A DNA stretch of 64,000 nt from the NCBI RefSeq assembly GCF_000003815.2, contig NC_049988.1:9472896-9536895 (forward strand), given 5' to 3'. Under the pieces are notes generated by a model, which had not been told where the DNA came from, searched no databases, and was given only the letters and a program-made list of their open reading frames with translations. Numbering within the stretch: position 1 is the stretch's first letter; every line of letters starts with the position of its first letter. Positions 51,376 to 63,449 of this stretch are shown here, piece after piece. The translations under genes were made by a program, and so were the position numbers. The DNA is from Branchiostoma floridae. Its lineage: Eukaryota; Chordata; Leptocardii; Amphioxiformes; Branchiostomatidae.

Positions 51376-51715
51376 GGGCTGGGTACTGTAACGATATACC
51401 GTTGCAAAATCGTTTTTTTTTTGTTGGACCGGTCCAGAAAAACCGGACCTAAAAGAATTAGTAGACCGGATGTTGGACCGATTCGAAAATGAACAGATTA
51501 TACCGGCAGGCGCTCACGTGTTGGCTTACAGGTTCAAGAAAAAAAAGGGCAAAGTAGAGGAGAGTTTCTACGGTCAAACTTGGTCTAAAACAGAGGTGGT
51601 TAGTGTCGTTTGCATGGACATGGGATTTTGATACGGCAATGGACGTCGGATATTCAACCAAACATAATCCTTTGTAGCAAAATGGACCATTTTTTCCAGT
51701 GAACGCATATACATG
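51376..51715. mobile_element. hAT-like element, third copy, right end missing
   Basis: tgttggaccggtccagaaaa, gaccggatgttggaccgatt and gtagaggagagtttctac match the 45196 copy. The terminal inverted GTACCGGTAC is absent or mutated. Confidence 0.65.
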
Positions 51716-51754
51716 TAGATACCATAAAAGATGCAACAATAATTAATGTGGAAT

Positions 51755-53247
51755 CAGAGCCAACAAGGTATCCATTCCTGCTGTATCTAAGACGTACACT
51801 GGTGAAGTAAAAGTGACGCTAGTGTGGTAGACTGGTATAATTATTAACCCTATCCAGACTGGGGGTCGGGCAACTTTGACGTCGTATAGCTCCCAAAAGA
51901 CTTGTGCTAGAACAACCAAACTTGGTGACTTTTCCTAGAATATTGTTGCCAACAATTTACAGAAATTAGAGTAAGTTTATAATTTTTGTGTTGCCCTGGC
52001 AACGGGTTTCTGAAAGGCAAATTTTACAAAAATCCCTAATTTTGGTTTAAAGAATGGGATTTTCAGATTTTCTTGCTAAATTAACTTTTTTTTCATGTAT
52101 ATCTCTAATATCTAACACATCTTAGTTAAACATCTATAATTAAATATTCATTGATTATGCTAATGAGATGACGTAATTGGTCATAATCCAAGATGGCCGA
52201 CAATGTCATGATGAAAAGTATAACCAGCTTATTTTCACACGGATTTCATCACTACTTGGTATTTTCTTACAGAAAACATTCCTGTGAACGTTTTTAATCC
52301 AATTTCATGGGGGTTTTAGCATTATGTTTGAAAAAATTATCTTAAGACATTAAAGGTTGATAATCCAAGATGGTGGATAGCTAAACTACAGATGACGTCA
52401 TTTTATGACGTCATTTTGACGTCGTTGCGTCGGATTTTGACAACAGAAGTCTTATAACACTTATTAATGACGTCATAATTACGTCATATTACGTCATGAT
52501 GATATAAAAATTTCAGAAATTATAAAACTCGACGAGCTTATCACCCCTTGCAAATTTGGTGATCGTACAATAAGCCGTTTGGAAAATACGAAGGGGGGTC
52601 GAATGAGCATCTCCCCCCAGTCCAGGGAATGCCAAAAAAGCCCAGTCTGTATATATATATATATATATATATAGGGATTGTCAAAGTTGGTTACTACACT
52701 CATGGCTTCTATATTGGTGCTACTTTTACAACTATCCAACCAGTTTCACTTCTGGAACATACAGTCATGGCTAGTGTCACTTCTACAAGTACAATCTACA
52801 ACAGCAGGGTTTAACAAGTTTTCTAAAATTCACTTGTCCTAATGGGCAAGTACATGCAAAATTTACTTGCCCAAACCAGCTTTCTGCTTGCCCCAAAATT
52901 TAACTAACATTATTCAGTATGTATTTTCAAGTGTAGCAATGGAATTCTTTTATCATTGGCTCTATTTTTCTTTGTTGACCAATGTTTGATGCAGTAACTG
53001 TGATAATCAACAAGTACACTGTATATCAAAATCTCATGGAAAAATCTTACTTTCCCGATCTGACAAGTGGGGAAGACTTTCACTTGCCCGATGGACACTT
53101 TCACTTGCCCGGGACAATCGGGCTAGTGGACTTGTCCAACCATGTCAACATATTTACTACAACACAACATATTTGTTTTTTTATGATATCAGGCGAAAAT
53201 TAATGAGCGCGCAGATATCATCCGTAAAATTTACTTGCTTTGGCCTA
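51755..53247. mobile_element. GGATGACATC-family element, reverse orientation, with an inserted ~800-bp segment
   Basis: 51755-51835 and 52675-53247 match the reverse complement of 63450-63840 and 13562-14088. The right end is gatatcatccgtaaaattta then tggccta. 51846-52635 in between is foreign: it starts ccctatccagactgggggtc and ends ccccccagtccaggg, with TGACGTCA clusters. Confidence 0.6.
52651..52672. repeat. (TA)n microsatellite
   Basis: About 11 TA units. Confidence 0.9.
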
Positions 53248-54481
53248 AGTTTGATAACCTTGAGTCATCAACGTTTCCTAACTCTGAAATTTCTCTCTAG
53301 AGAAAAGCGATGATAGCAAAAGTAGAACTTTGCCTTTGGGTGCAGATATGGTGTTAAAACTTTGCTTCTGGTGGCGTCTAGTTGACGGCCAGCTAAGAAG
53401 GCCCCGCACTATGATACGTACATACATTTACACCTCACTGGAAGACATTGCTAAAGTGATTATCAGAGCTTCTCTTGGCCACCAGCAAGCTTAGGTTGGA
53501 TTAGCGCTAAGTGCGGAGGATAACGTGTGTTTGCCACTGGGCTAGCGTCCCACATGTAAAAGTGGCAGTGTGACCTACTGTAACGTAGGCATGACGAATG
53601 ACCAGTCTACTGTGAAGACAAGGAATCATTAGTCAACAACACAGACTAATCACGCTCGAGCAGCTGCCCTTGTTCACGCTAGTGTACTGTGACGTAAAGT
53701 CCGGTCGCATAGTAACGCATGTCGTTAGAACTTCAAAATATGGGCCAAGCATGTACTGACTGATACAAAAATGAAATGCTTAGGTTTTTCTATAAATAAG
53801 CACAAAATGGACATAAGTCATAGGTTCTAATTCTAAGCTGTTTTTCTACTATCTCAACACAAGTCTATGACTCGCCGAGTTTTCGACAGTGTACGTCTTC
53901 ATAAAATACCCACTTTCTTACGCACCTTGATCATAACCTTATTCACCTTTATCCGCGGACTAACCTATATCTGTTGTATCTATAAACAGGTAATTTCAAA
54001 TTTCAATATTTTCAATATACAAAATCAATGTATTACAGTTTGAAAGCACCGTCCGTCGATTTGGTATCCGTAAGTACCGGATATATGTTACCCCGCGGAT
54101 AAAGGTGAACTAGCGTTCCACCCGAGATTATACTAGAATATCGTGCTTAATGATATTAGGAGATATAAGTGGTCGTTCCGGGTCCAGGTCTATTTCAGTA
54201 TGTCCTCTCGCCATAGGCTAAGTGCAACATATATAGTTCCGTTAGTCTACATAAAGTGAGTAGGACATATTTAGTTCCTTGATCCGTCCCCCTCCCCACC
54301 TTACCACCCACACGGAAATGTGTACTAATGGCAACTGCCCAAGGTCTACTTAAGATAGTAAATATCAACTTCACGATGCAGTATTTCCTGGTGCATCTAT
54401 GAATTGATCATAAGCATATTGCATTAGCACTGCCAAATCTTAATGTTCAAAGTATTATGATAATTCGTGATGCCGTAAAGA
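53248..54481. other. No gene recognised
   Basis: No repeat pairs or homology seen. Confidence 0.45.
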
Positions 54482-54581
54482 NNNNNNNNNNNNNNNNNNN
54501 NNNNNNNNNNNNNNNNNNNNNNNNNNNNNNNNNNNNNNNNNNNNNNNNNNNNNNNNNNNNNNNNNNNNNNNNNNNNNNNNN
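54482..54581. other. Assembly gap (100 N)
   Basis: Run of N. Confidence 1.
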
Positions 54582-54927
54582 TATCAATGTCAAGTGTACA
54601 CTCTTGTAATACTAACAGGAAAGCTTTGCAATTCAGCCCTTATTAGCTTTCAAACCATGTTTGGAAAGAAACCAGTCCACTGCTACTACTACGCTGTGTA
54701 GTAATCGTAGATATTTGTCAATAAAAATGTGCCTGGCTTTCTCGAAGTTATTCATTAACATTGTGTAATGGCAATAGCTTGTTTGGATGGACCATATGAC
54801 TATAGCTACCCCATCGCAGCCTTAGTCCACGAAAATCTTTACTACGACAAGAAAGTATCTTCCAAAGCACTAGAGACAGTCACGTACGAACATTCCCATA
54901 AAACGCATGATTTTGGGCGTTGCAACA

Positions 54928-56582
54928 ATAGAGTTAATTCCAGTTGTGGCGGCCATGTTGGATTTCCGGGGTCATCCGGGGTCATGGCACCAGAAGGAGA
55001 CTGGAGGTGGTGCCAGCTGGGCATTCTACTATATAGGCTGTATTGCAGACATAAGTATGCCATCTTCGGGAGTGCATTTCACCCCTCTAAGGTTAACAAC
55101 TGCACAATATATGCCTGTTATCTATAGAAAATATTGTTTGGGAAATTTGAACTTGATTTGGGTGATATTTTTTATTAATTTTTCACATTTTTTTATGGGT
55201 GACCTGAGAACAATTCATGTCAGTGTTTATATACTCCATGTGCACTGTGTATCGGTAACTGTGATTAAACCCTACAAAAACATGAAAATATCGGACTGAC
55301 AAACCTTTGGGTAGAAATTTAGAACTTCAAGATATTTGGCTGTTATTCTGATGATTTCTCGATGCCAAGAACCGTTCTGCAAACTACAGTCTATATGGGA
55401 AAATCCTGCGGCACTTAATGGGGAAGGCGGTGCATGTACCGGGTGTGCTCCTTTACTTATTTCCCAATTTCCCAGTGTTTTTATTGTTTTATTTTAGTTT
55501 AAACAACATACCCCGTAACAAAAATGTCCACATGTTGCATAACATTGTGGGATGAAATGTAGCAGATTGTTTACTGTTGTTTTTGCAATTTTTCAATGCC
55601 AAGGTGGAAAAAAACATAACTTTGATTATAACTGCCAGCGGAGGAGGGATTGTAGCCTGAGTGTCATCCTAGGTAGCGTATTGGGGCTCCCATACTCACC
55701 CCTCACAAACCAGAGGGGTGAGAATGAGAGCCTCTGTATACTCAGGCTAGAGTCGACCCTCACATTACTCTAAAAACCGGGCTTCATGACAGTTTCAGAT
55801 CAGTGTGGGTGGAAATGTGACAGAATTTTCACAGATGCTGCGAACATCTGTTCATAAAACTACGTATTACTAAGTTCTATCACCAATTTACCTCTTCCAC
55901 TGACAATAAAATTTACGTTTTTCTCCTTGTTGGCATTGAAAAATCCCTAACAGAATAAAACCTGCTACATTTCATCCCACAATTTTATGGACCCAACATG
56001 TGGACTTTTTGTGTAGGGTTATGTTGTTTAAACTAGAATAAAACAATGAAAACATGAATTGGGAAGAAAGTAAAGGAGCACACCCGGCATGACATTCCCA
56101 TAGAGCGTAGTTTGCAGAACGGATCTTGGCATCAATAAATCATCAGAACAACTGCCAAATGTCTTTTAAATTTCTACCCGCAAAGATGTCATCCCCATAT
56201 TTTGTGTATATGTAGGGTTTAATCCTAATAGTAAACCTACTATATCACAGTTACCAATACAAAGCACTCATGGATGATATAAACACTGACACTAATTGTT
56301 CTCAGGTCACCCATAAAAAAATGTGAAAAATTGATAAAAAAATATCACCAAAATCAAATTCAAATGTCCCAAACAATATTCTCTATAGATAACAAGCATA
56401 TATTGTGCAGTTGTTAACCTTAGAGGGGTGAAATGCACTCCCGAAGATGGCATACTTATGTCTGCAATACAGCCTATATAGTAGAATGCCCAGCTGGCAC
56501 CACCTCCAGTCTCCTTCTGGTGCCATGACCCCGGATGACCCCGGAAATCCAACATGGCCGCCACAACTGGAATTAACTCTAT
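54928..56582. mobile_element. 1.65-kb palindromic element with arms of about 700 bp
   Basis: agagttaattccagttgtgg at the left end is inverted as ccacaactggaattaactct at the right. Inverted similarity extends to about 55640 and 55950. Between the arms is a nested TAGCCTGG-type MITE (55653-55749). Small reading frames mirror each other and are not genes. Confidence 0.88.
55653..55749. mobile_element. Nested palindromic MITE, TAGCCTGG family
   Basis: tagcctgagtgtcatcc at left and atactcaggcta at right, with inner palindrome cacccctc / gaggggtg. Confidence 0.75.
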
Positions 56583-56937
56583 TTCAAGGTCTTTCAAGTT
56601 ATGAGTCAGTTTTAACACATCATCAGTGACGTGCAAAAATTCGCATAAATATCTTATGTTTTTTTTGTGTGAGTTGCAACAATTTCAAGGTCTTTCAAGT
56701 TAGGAGTTTGTTTTCACACACTTTCAGTGACGTACAATCATACGCATAAAACTTGTGATGTTTTTGTGTGTTGCAACAATTTCAAGGTCTTTCAAGTTAT
56801 GAGTTTGGTTTACCACACTCTCAATGACGTAGAAACATTCGCATAAAACGAGTGATTTTTTTGTGTGTTGCAACAATTTCAAGGTATTTCAAGTTATGAG
56901 TTTGTTTTCACACACTTTCAGTGACGTACGCAGAGCT
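56583..56937. repeat. ~100-bp minisatellite
   Basis: Units contain tttcaaggtctttcaagtta, then tcagtgacgta, cgcataaaac and gttgcaacaa. About 3.5 copies are here, and one partial unit lies left of the palindromic element at 54868-54928. Confidence 0.88.
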
Positions 56938-57105
56938 TAGTATTCCAGATCTTAACGACAGTACAATTTTCTGTGGGAAATTGCCTCATATGCACTAACG
57001 TTATACTGTATGTTTTATTGCGGCCGTTAGAGTAGTTGATAACACATGGCACTTTCTCAGCGGTTAGAACGTTCTAGGTAATCAGAATGGTAGACATTTC
57101 AAAAA

Positions 57106-57315
57106 TACTGTAAATGCAGAAATGTTCGCGGTGGATTAATGTTCGCGGTTTTCGCGGTGACCACTTCACCGCGAACTTAAAACCATCGCGAACATTTTCC
57201 ATGGCAGTAAAAGACTACAGTGAATGGTGCTACCGCGAACTTAAAACCACCGCGAAAAGTCCTTTTCTCGCTACTGCGAACTTAAATCCCCGCGAACTTA
57301 AATACATTTACTGTA
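57106..57315. mobile_element. CGCGGT-rich MITE, second complete copy
   Basis: 210 bp, same layout as 49839-50050. The right terminus is tacatttactgta, slightly mutated. Confidence 0.92.
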
Positions 57316-57978
57316 TCGCATGAACAAGCTAGAATGAAAGCTTGATACCATAAATACATAATATTTTTCATTCGTTATCCAACAGATTTTTCTTATGATA
57401 ACCGATAGACAAGTCTGAAAATATGATCAACCATATTTCGTTGTTTTAGATAAACATAAAAGTTTTTACTTACGACCAAACATATGTTGAAAATATATTA
57501 GTCACATCAAAAAAATCAGACCACAAGGCAAAAGCATTATCAAGACATGTACATATTAGATATGCAATAACTCATTACAGTTGCAGATCATAGATCGGCT
57601 AGCTCTAATAACCAAGGTGTGTGGGCAAAAAAGACTGTAGCAATAATTTTGACCAAGGTCAAGAGTTACAAATACATATTGTGCACTTCAACTTGGCCGT
57701 TTAACTCTCTATCCAAGGCTATATACACATGTTCTATAACAGTATAATAACCAAACATTCCGAAATATTATGAAGGTGCCCATACACAATTGATGTAGCA
57801 AATTGAGATTACAGGTATATTAAAAAATCTCAAAATGATTATACAGGTAATTGGTCCAACCAATCATCCATCGAAAGATAACAACCTTAGGGAATCATGG
57901 TAATCTGCGCGAAGGTAATTGATTAATTCAAAAAGACGTGTACGTAAATTACGAATACTAATGAAATAAAGCTTATTA

Positions 57979-58542
57979 CGAGGGGCATTCAATAAGTAAT
58001 GTCCCTGACCCATTTCCCATAGCAGGAGATTAATGAAACTTGGCACAGTTATTAGTCTTTCTCTACATAGGAACCACCCAGAGTTATGCATTTCTCCCAT
58101 CATTTGATGTAGCTCTGGACACCGTTCTTGTAGGACATCCCAGGTTGGTCCTCCAACAAATACCTCATCAGTGACAAAAGAGGGACGACCAGGTCTGGGA
58201 GCTGTTTCCACAGACTTCCGGCCTTGTTTGAATTCAGGATGCCAGCGTTTTACAAGGTCATATGATGGGGCATCATCACCATAAGTTTTTTTCATTTCAT
58301 CAAAAGTCCCTTTTGGTGTGCGTCCTTTCAAATACAAAAACCGGCTAAACTTGCTCCATTTCACACCTGGTCCATTTCGCACCTGACTCAGTTCAAACAC
58401 CAGTAAATTAGTAACCATAATTAGTTCAGAGCTGTATTTTGCAACATAACCCATAAAGATATGACTCATTACACATGCAACATTTCATCTAGATCAGACA
58501 ACTAGCAGTGGGTCAGGGGCATTACTTATTGAATGCCCCTCG
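57979..58542 (-). mobile_element. Internally deleted mariner-type transposon keeping the HTH domain
   Basis: cgaggggcattcaataagta at 57979 is inverted at the right end (tacttattgaatgcccctcg), TIRs of about 34 bp. The minus frame encodes FLYLKGRTPKGTFDEMKKTY, GDDAPSYDLVKRWHPEFKQG and ETAPRPGRPSF, the HTH_48-type DNA-binding domain of mariner transposases, then a short C-terminal-like piece. The catalytic DDE/D core is missing. The open frame runs from 58469 out through the left TIR to 57864. Confidence 0.88.
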
Positions 58543-58907
58543 CAGTTAAAGCTTAAGTAGTCAGTCCCCAGAGAACATGGTATCATAAATCTTCGCGAAA
58601 TAGCCCTTTCCCTCTACACTGTGAGTAATCATAATAGCAACACATATGCATCTATTTGCACTTTTAATAGTCTAAACTTAAAATGCGCCTTACTATGCCG
58701 AACCAAAATTAAAGATTTGCTGTTAACATGACATACACCCTAGACATGCGGGCATTTATCAGAAGTGGCCAACCATTTGGCTGGAAACGCCGTGGCTTTT
58801 GGTAATAATATATCACCCTTCATCACCCTTACCGAGGCCGATATCATCGACATTATTAATACGAACTGCCTATAAAAGTAATGGACTAATACACTGTCTA
58901 TGGAGAG

Positions 58908-59110
58908 NNNNNNNNNNNNNNNNNNNNNNNNNNNNNNNNNNNNNNNNNNNNNNNNNNNNNNNNNNNNNNNNNNNNNNNNNNNNNNNNNNNNNNNNNNNNN
59001 NNNNNNNNNNNNNNNNNNNNNNNNNNNNNNNNNNNNNNNNNNNNNNNNNNNNNNNNNNNNNNNNNNNNNNNNNNNNNNNNNNNNNNNNNNNNNNNNNNNN
59101 NNNNNNNNNN
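58908..59110. other. Assembly gap (203 N)
   Basis: Gap next to a GA repeat, which probably caused the break. Confidence 1.
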
Positions 59111-59183
59111 AGAGAGTGAGAGAGAGAGTGAGAGAGAGAGTGAGAGAGAGAGAGTGAGAGAGTGAGAGAGATAGTGAGAGAGT

Positions 59184-59247
<64 letters not shown>
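59111..59247. repeat. (GA)n microsatellite
   Basis: GA run with scattered T, continuing from the gap. Confidence 0.95.
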
Positions 59248-59249
<2 letters not shown>

Positions 59250-60375
59250 AACTTCACTATTCAACCAGCCCACCCACCACACCTATCGACAAGAGCACCT
59301 AGTGTACTCTAACGAAACTGAAATGCTACGCTACTCTAAAGATATCAAAACCCACGATACAAGATTGGGCATAGCCATCCCCACCCCCTCCCTACATGCT
59401 ACTGTAAACAAGTGCAAATAATCGCCACTGGAGCAACCTTAAATTTTCACTTAAACAACTTATACACATAGGCCATTTTCACTGACCTAAATTAATATTA
59501 TATTAATCTTCTGCACAGCCCGTCCTAAAAGCAACGACGATAAAAGGAAAGGCTTTGGGCAATCATAAGGAGTGATGAAAGTCATCGGCACCCTTGAAAA
59601 ATGTGTATCCTGCGTTTAAGTACCCTGTATAAGAAACACACACGCTTGACATATGGACACTGTTCACGTATTCAACACAACAACGGTACTTCTTCACATA
59701 TCCGACTATATCAAACAGACTTTGTAGAATTCAAAATATAGAAAAAGCGGAAAGTAAATACCATTTTCAGAGAATGCGTTCGAAAGATGAAGGGAGACAT
59801 GCAAAATTGTAGTGACAGACGCCGACTTGTAATGGAGATTGTGGTCTGTATGAAGGTCTCGAAATACTGCTCCTTTCATTTGAGCCTGGTGGTGGTCCTC
59901 ATATCTACTTGTAATGACTCCCAGCAAAAGCAATGGCTGCTTCTTTGTATTACTGCTCGTCTAAAGAAGAAACAAACTTTACAATATGCACAAAGTACTC
60001 CGGATGCTAAAGTAGGGCATGTTACGACCAGCAGTGATATCAACTACACACGTAACATAACGTTAGATCATTATTAGTATGACAGACTAATGATTTCCTG
60101 TGCTGTAGATGAGAAAGAATATAATGACATGTCTTCTGACGGAGGAAGGAAAGTGGAAAGATTGAGTCGGAAATTAATCCCTCGGGAGAATCGAAAGTTT
60201 CGAGAGCTGAGGAAGTCTCATTTGTCGGTCAGGGATTCTGTTGTCAGTATAACTTTTTTTAGATGAGTTTGTAAAAAATAAGGTTAATGATTGGCATAAG
60301 TAAACAAAATTACAAGTAACACTGTCATTGTTGTTCTGTGTCTCGATGCACCGATGCTTTGCAACGGGATGATGT
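59248..60375. other. No gene recognised
   Basis: No exon or repeat structure supported. Confidence 0.5.
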
Positions 60376-60404
60376 AGTAGTAGTAGAAGCAGCAGCAGCA
60401 GCAT

Positions 60405-60440
<36 letters not shown>

Positions 60441-60441
60441 C

Positions 60442-60472
<31 letters not shown>

Positions 60473-60662
60473 GTAGTAGTAGTAGCAGTAGTAGTAGTAG
60501 TTGTAGCAGCAGTAGTAGTAGCAGTAGTAGTAGCAGTAGTAGTAGTAACAGTAGTTAGGAGGAGGCCATATAGTAACAGTAGTAGTAGTAGTAGTAGTCG
60601 AAGAAATAGTTGTAGTTGTAGCAGTAGTAGTAGAAGTAGTAGTAGTAATAATAGTAGTAGTC
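60376..60662. repeat. Long (AGT)n trinucleotide repeat
   Basis: About 285 bp of AGT with AGC, TGT and AGA interruptions. Generates long artificial open frames on both strands. Confidence 0.95.
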
Positions 60663-60846
60663 GAAGAATCATGACAAAGCAAATACCTTTTTACCACACA
60701 TGACATCACTATACATACCCGAATTCTGTCCATGTTGGTAGCTACATTTTTTCAAATTTCTAGTTAAGACAGTCGATAAAGAAAAAAAACGGTAGTGAGA
60801 TACGCAAGATAGCCACCAGCTACTCCAGCAACTGAATATATTTGTA

Positions 60847-60938
60847 AACGGTCGGACGTTTCAAAAGCATTTATTACCTTTCGTCTGTGACTGAAAGGAA
60901 GGGAATGCCACCTGAAACGTCTAACCGTTTGCAAATCT
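60847..60938. repeat. Inverted GACGTTTC dispersed motif
   Basis: aacggtcggacgtttc and its inverse gaaacgtctaaccgttt enclose about 60 bp with tttcgtctgtgac. Same family as 33025-33073. Confidence 0.7.
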
Positions 60939-61599
60939 ATAAAGTTGCTGAAGTAACTTTCATCTTGCGATGTTTAGTTGAGTCCTGTCCCAACAATTAG
61001 CTGCACATTGAAGACCTGGGTGTCCTTAATATACCCAAAAATACACTACGTGACTACTGAAGCATCCGCCTGGCAACGAAGACTTAAACGGGAGCCATCG
61101 ACTAAAAATATACATCCGAGGGGACTGGAGAAGGAATAACTACAAATGATAATGATTTGAAGAGCATATTTCAAGCTAGTTACAACTGTTACATATGCAC
61201 CTGCGAGGACACAACGTGCACAATTAGCCGAAGTGTTGGGCCAGAATGCTGTACGCTGGGATTCTCACCAGGAATTCTGAAGCAATTAGCTACATACTGT
61301 TTGTACACCTTCTACCTGTGCAGATTCACTCAATCAAAATCTAAGTAACAAAAGAGATGGTTTTAGATTGTTTATCGGTTACCCAAGCAACATTGTGCTG
61401 GCTTTACATCTTTCTTTCAATCTATTGGTAAATTGTCCTTCCATTACTTTTTAACAGACTTTTATTACAGCAATGATGAAGATACTCATTAGAATATTAA
61501 TACTAATGACGACTCGGGATTGTAATAAAAAAATGTCAATTTCAAGTAGTCATAATTGTACTTTATCCATGAAAAATTCTCAACAGGTTGGGGAATGAA

Positions 61600-62170
61600 A
61601 CGAAGTTACATAAAGATTCACCGCCGCACATCTTTCAAGCGCGTTTTCGAAAAACACGTGGTTGCAGGTCTTGATAAAACGTGTTAATAATAAACGTTGT
61701 TATTCAGTTATTGCACATCACTGTCATTCGTATGACAAGGATTTGCGCACATCGTGACGGCACCTCCGGCGCGCGGCACAAAGTCAAAGAGTCTCGATAG
61801 CTGACCTTATTAAACCCCTGTCACAGTCGACGAGCGAGCTTCGGTCGTATTCTAAACAGTCATTGTCAATGTCAATATAGCTATATAGCCATTGTTACTT
61901 TACACGTGAAAAGTTCTAACAGTTTAGTGTTTGACTGCATGACTAAGTTACAAAAGAAAGATTCACGACCACGTGTTTCAAAAGCGTTTTCGAAAAACAC
62001 GTGGCTGCAGCTCTTGAAAAAACGTGGTTGGTGATAATGAACTTCGCTATTCAGTCATTGTACATCACTGTCATTCGTATGACAAGGATTTGCGCACATG
62101 GCGATGTGAAGAGTCTCGATAACTCACCTTGTTGAACCCGTCACACACTGTCAACGAGTATGGCTCGTAT
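61600..62170. repeat. Two-copy tandem duplication, about 350 bp
   Basis: gcgttttcgaaaaacacgtg occurs at about 61642 and 61984. tgtcattcgtatgacaagga and gagtctcgata also occur in both copies in the same order. Confidence 0.88.
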
Positions 62171-62199
62171 TTGTTACTCGACAGAACGTCGCGGAATAT

Positions 62200-63449
62200 T
62201 TAAAAATCAACAGAGCATATTTTGCACATGAAAATTTCACTTGTCACAGTGTATGGTGCTCTGGGACCTACGAATTGATGCAATGCATGGTAATCGTTTC
62301 ATGTAAACGTGTGCCGAAGAACTGTAAGCTTGAACGGAATGAATTGGCGATAGTGCAGGTATTCAGTGGGAACAGTGCTTTTAGCCAACTTATAAAGAAA
62401 CAAACTTTAAAAGTTTGTTGAGATCGAATGACAAAGTATCGCCTGGGAAGATCACTGGGCGTTGGTTTATGATGAAAGTCTATGAAAGTTTATAAACGTC
62501 TACCAGAACCAACATCACTTTGTCATGAAATACACTTTTTTTATTCCAGAAGTATAGATTCCGGCGTTGGTGAAAACATTCGACTCGGCAATGAGTACGC
62601 TGAATAACCCATCACACTTATCCAAAAGAGTAGGTTCCATCAAGTTGTGAATGAATCAGATAAATATGCAGCTTAAACTCCTCAGTTAAAACCCATTGTA
62701 TCACCATGGGATGTAATAAAAACAAACAAACGTACAAGCAAATAAATGAATGGCATAATAGAATTTGCTTCATGCCTAAACTCAATACAAGATAACGAAA
62801 TGAATTTCACAGCAACTTATCTGTTTTATTTCTTATCAAAAGTACAAGACTGATTTTCCCACGCACACATGAACTGACAAGTCCAAATGAACTTAAGTCT
62901 ATGAAAGGAAAGAAAATCGATAAAAAACTCCTCTCCCCTCTCAGGTCAAGGAGGTTAGTTAGAGCAGAAAGGTCAAATTGTTTACACGCCTGGATTGAGA
63001 GCGCTGTAGGATCGATGATGGCTTTCACGCATTGAAAAAATGATTTGCAGACCACGACGCAAACAAAAGCTCCACAGGTGTCGCTACAGTAAAGGGAAAT
63101 TACTTAGAAGATTGAATCTGGAGTCGTGAGTAATTATGACATCATGCTGGCTATCCAACAACGCAGGAGCCAAGCACGTGTTCTCTATGGAGCTGTTATG
63201 TGTCGTCTAAATAATCTATAACAGCAGTGGTAATGATTTCATTAAGCACAGAGGGAACATCTGAACATATTTCTTAAGACTCGACGCCAAAAACAGATTT
63301 GTACATATCTTTAAATGTCAGAACTCCCATAATACAAAAACAGGCAAATATATCAAGAACTGCTTTGCTATTAGAAAGAATACTGAAACTAATGATTAGC
63401 CTACTTCATTATGATACAATATAAAAAATTATGTTAGCCCTTATTGTTA
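62200..63449. other. No gene recognised
   Basis: No coding or repeat structure supported. Confidence 0.45.

Noticed and set aside
54768-56636. Overlapping frames of 70-130 codons mirrored at two sites
   Set aside because: They are the two arms of one palindromic element, so the mirror-image frames follow from the inverted repeat.
58740-59282. Ser-Leu-rich and Glu-Arg-rich frames around the 203-N gap
   Set aside because: GA microsatellite translation joined across unknown bases.
60338-60703. Long poly-Val, poly-Thr or poly-Leu open frames on both strands
   Set aside because: Artefacts of the (AGT)n repeat; no sense codon content outside it.
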